A program made the translations under genes and the position numbers. Of a stretch of DNA of 6,677 bases, positions 5,330 to 6,677 are shown one piece after another; position 1 is the stretch's first letter; the number at the start of each line of letters is the position of its first letter. The stretch is from contig DAIPIU010000096.1 in NCBI GenBank assembly GCA_036770645.1, positions 1 through 6,677 of the forward strand, read 5' to 3'. The notes beneath the pieces were generated by a model. The model did no database searches. It saw only the letters and a program-made list of their open reading frames with translations, and had not been told where the DNA came from. Origin of the DNA: Rubrimonas sp036770645. Lineage in GTDB: Bacteria > Pseudomonadota > Alphaproteobacteria > Rhodobacterales > Rhodobacteraceae.

Positions 5330-6001
5330 ATGGAACACGCCGACGCCGACCACATCGAGGCCGCGAGGTCGCGCCTGCTGGCCGCGGCCCTGCCGCACGT
5401 GCCCTTCGACGGCTGGTCGGACCGCACCCTGCGCGCCGCGGCGCGCGATGCCGGCATCGAGGAGGGGGTGGCGCGGCTGGTCTTTCCGCGCGGGGCGGTC
5501 GATCTGGCGCTGCACTTCCACGCGGACGGCGACCGGCGGCTGGCGCAGGCGCTGGCCGCGGCCCCGCTGGGCGGCATGAAGGTGCGCGAGCGCGTGGCCT
5601 TCGCGGTGCGCAAGCGCATCGAGCTGGTCGCGGCCGACCGCGAGGCCGTGCGCCGCGGCACCACCCTGTTCGCCCTGCCGATCCATGCCGCGGACGGCGC
5701 CAAGGCGCTGTGGGGCACGGCAGACGTGATCTGGAGCGCGCTGGGCGACGCCTCGACCGATGGCAACTGGTACAGCAAGCGCGCCATCCTGACGGCGGTC
5801 TACGGGTCGACCGTGCTGTTCTGGCTGGGCGACAATTCCGAAGGGTTCCACGACACTTGGGCCTTCCTCGACCGGCGCATCGACGGCGTGATGCGGTTCG
5901 AGAAGATGAAGGCGCAGATGAACGGCAATCCGCTGGGACGGGCGCTGATGGCCGGGCCGAACTTCCTGGCCGGGCTCGTCAAGGCGCCGTCCCGGGGCTA
6001 G
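5330..6001 (+). CDS. COQ9-family ubiquinone biosynthesis protein
   Basis: A 223-residue member of the COQ9 family. These are helical proteins with a TetR-like fold that bind lipid and, in eukaryotes, support the COQ7 hydroxylase step of ubiquinone synthesis. The N-terminal part (about 8-60) reads like a helix-turn-helix-type bundle: DRTLRAAARDAGIEEGVARLVFPRG. The family core at about 128-168 is strong: W128, AD 131-132, W135, then ALGDASTDGNWYSKRAILTAVYGSTVLFWLGD. DTWAFLDRRI (175-184) follows, parallel to the human COQ9 segment DTWRFLENRV. The C-terminal region after 190 may be an amphipathic membrane-contact helix. The ATG has GAGGGAG 7 nt upstream. It is divergent from rpsU, a neighbour pair I recall from related alphaproteobacteria, and shares a CTAG stop overlap with the converging stress-protein gene. 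The bacterial role is inferred by homology. Confidence 0.92.
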   Translation: MEHADADHIEAARSRLLAAALPHVPFDGWSDRTLRAAARDAGIEEGVARLVFPRGAVDLALHFHADGDRRLAQALAAAPLGGMKVRERVAFAVRKRIELVAADREAVRRGTTLFALPIHAADGAKALWGTADVIWSALGDASTDGNWYSKRAILTAVYGSTVLFWLGDNSEGFHDTWAFLDRRIDGVMRFEKMKAQMNGNPLGRALMAGPNFLAGLVKAPSRG

Positions 6002-6677
6002 GCCGCGCCCGCGGCGACTGGACCGGGCGGCGCGACGAGCACGTCGATGCCGGCCCGCGCCAGCACCCGCTCGGCGACGCTGCCGAGGAACGCGCCGGCC
6101 AGCCCCGTGCGCCCCGTGGTGCCCATGGCGATGATGTCGCAGCCATGGCGTCGCGCCGCCTCGAGGATCAGCTCGGGTGCCGGCGCGGCGTCGCCGGGCA
6201 CGATCTCGACGGCGCAGGGAAAGCCGCCGGGTGGCAGGACGCCGGCCAGCGTCGCGCGGGCGGCATCGGTCGCGGCCTTGGCGAGCGCCGCCGTCTCGGC
6301 CGCCCCCGCGCCGGCAAGCCGCGCGAGCCCGGTCTCCATCGCCTCGGCCGCCATGAAGGCGGTCACGGCGCGGGGCGGCGCCAGCGCCAGCCCCCGCACC
6401 GCCGCCACCGCCCGGCGCGAGGCGTCCGAGCCGTCGAGCGCCAGCAGCATCGCGCGGTAGGGGCCGGCGGGCTCGGCATGCACCGACAGCACCGGCACGG
6501 CCGCGGCGCGCACCACGCGCTCTCCCGTCGTGCCCTGGAACAGGTCGCGGATCAGCCGGCGGCGGTGGGGGCCGACCACGATCATCCCGGCGCCCTGCGC
6601 CGTGGCGGCCGCGGCCAGCGCCTCGGCCGGATCGCCCTCGATCACCAGCGCCCGCGCAGGCGCGCCGCTGCGGGCGG
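5998..6677 (-). CDS. tandem universal stress protein (UspA family), 5' end outside window
   Basis: The C-terminal 225 residues of a two-domain universal stress protein; the N-terminus lies beyond the right edge. A GTG at 6645 falls inside the first domain and is not the start. Visible residues 1-66 are the last part of domain 1, including EGDPAEAL, MIVVG and RRRLIRDLFQGTTGERVVRAA...VPVLSVH. Domain 2 runs from about 72 (PYRAMLLALDGSDASRRAV) to GIDVLVAPPG. It carries an intact nucleotide-binding signature G-x2-G-x9-G-S at visible residues 185-199 (GTTGRTGLAG...GS). In domain 1 the same site reads G-x2-R-x9-G-T, so the second Gly is Arg. This suggests that only domain 2 keeps a standard ATP site. 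It has no membrane or signal segment in view, so it is cytosolic. The stop TAG overlaps the coq9 stop by 4 bp, tail to tail. Exact function is unknown, as for most of the family. Confidence 0.92.
   Translation of the reverse strand, partial: ARSGAPARALVIEGDPAEALAAAATAQGAGMIVVGPHRRRLIRDLFQGTTGERVVRAAAVPVLSVHAEPAGPYRAMLLALDGSDASRRAVAAVRGLALAPPRAVTAFMAAEAMETGLARLAGAGAAETAALAKAATDAARATLAGVLPPGGFPCAVEIVPGDAAPAPELILEAARRHGCDIIAMGTTGRTGLAGAFLGSVAERVLARAGIDVLVAPPGPVAAGAA

Noticed and set aside
5183..5851. Upstream extension of the rpsU frame to 291 codons
   Set aside because: S21 family proteins start at MQVxVRDNN; the extension is antisense to coq9 and crosses the rpsU promoter.
6047..6460. Plus-strand open frame of 137 codons opposite the stress-protein gene
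   Set aside because: Ala/Ser/Arg-rich shadow of a well-supported UspA-family gene.
1..6677. A mobile element, CRISPR array, tRNA or defence-type system
   Set aside because: No transposase, integrase, direct-repeat array, tRNA fold or defence domain seen on either strand; all gene-length space is taken by recognisable families.

Overview
The window is very GC-rich, with almost every codon ending in G or C, and gene-dense. Gene content points to an alphaproteobacterium, most likely a Rhodobacterales-type bacterium: a 68-residue S21 protein, a COQ9-family protein divergent from it, and a thiBPQ operon behind a TPP riboswitch. The assignment rests on protein resemblance and gene order as I remember them, not on a search. 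The many long antisense reading frames are shadows caused by the scarcity of A/T-rich stop codons and are left out.

Layout, left to right. (1) Positions 1-513, plus strand: 3' part of an oligopeptide/dipeptide-type ABC transporter inner-membrane permease, cut by the left edge. (2) 514-733: a GC-rich hairpin, a weak candidate promoter, a well-conserved TPP (THI-box) riboswitch aptamer and a leader in which the thiB ribosome-binding site can be sequestered. (3) 734-4121, plus strand: thiB, thiP and thiQ, a complete thiamine/TPP importer (periplasmic binding protein, double-length permease, ATPase), tightly packed. thiP has no ATG/GTG/TTG at the expected place. (4) 4085-4855, minus strand: a PPP-type metallophosphoesterase whose 3' end overlaps thiQ tail to tail by 37 bp. 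(5) 4888-4923: an intrinsic terminator on the minus strand behind rpsU. (6) 4976-5182, minus strand: rpsU (ribosomal protein S21) with a strong promoter at 5227-5255. (7) 5330-6001, plus strand: a COQ9-family ubiquinone-biosynthesis protein, divergent from rpsU. (8) 5998-6677, minus strand: a tandem universal stress protein, cut by the right edge, sharing a CTAG stop overlap with the COQ9 gene.

How the parts work together: the riboswitch would turn down thiBPQ translation when intracellular TPP is high, closing a feedback loop on thiamine import. The right half is housekeeping (translation, ubiquinone, stress) with compact divergent and convergent arrangements. I see no mobile element, CRISPR array, tRNA, rRNA or new defence-like system. 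The points most worth checking are the thiP start codon, the layout of the riboswitch expression platform, and a palindromic -10 element that could fire both rpsU and coq9.
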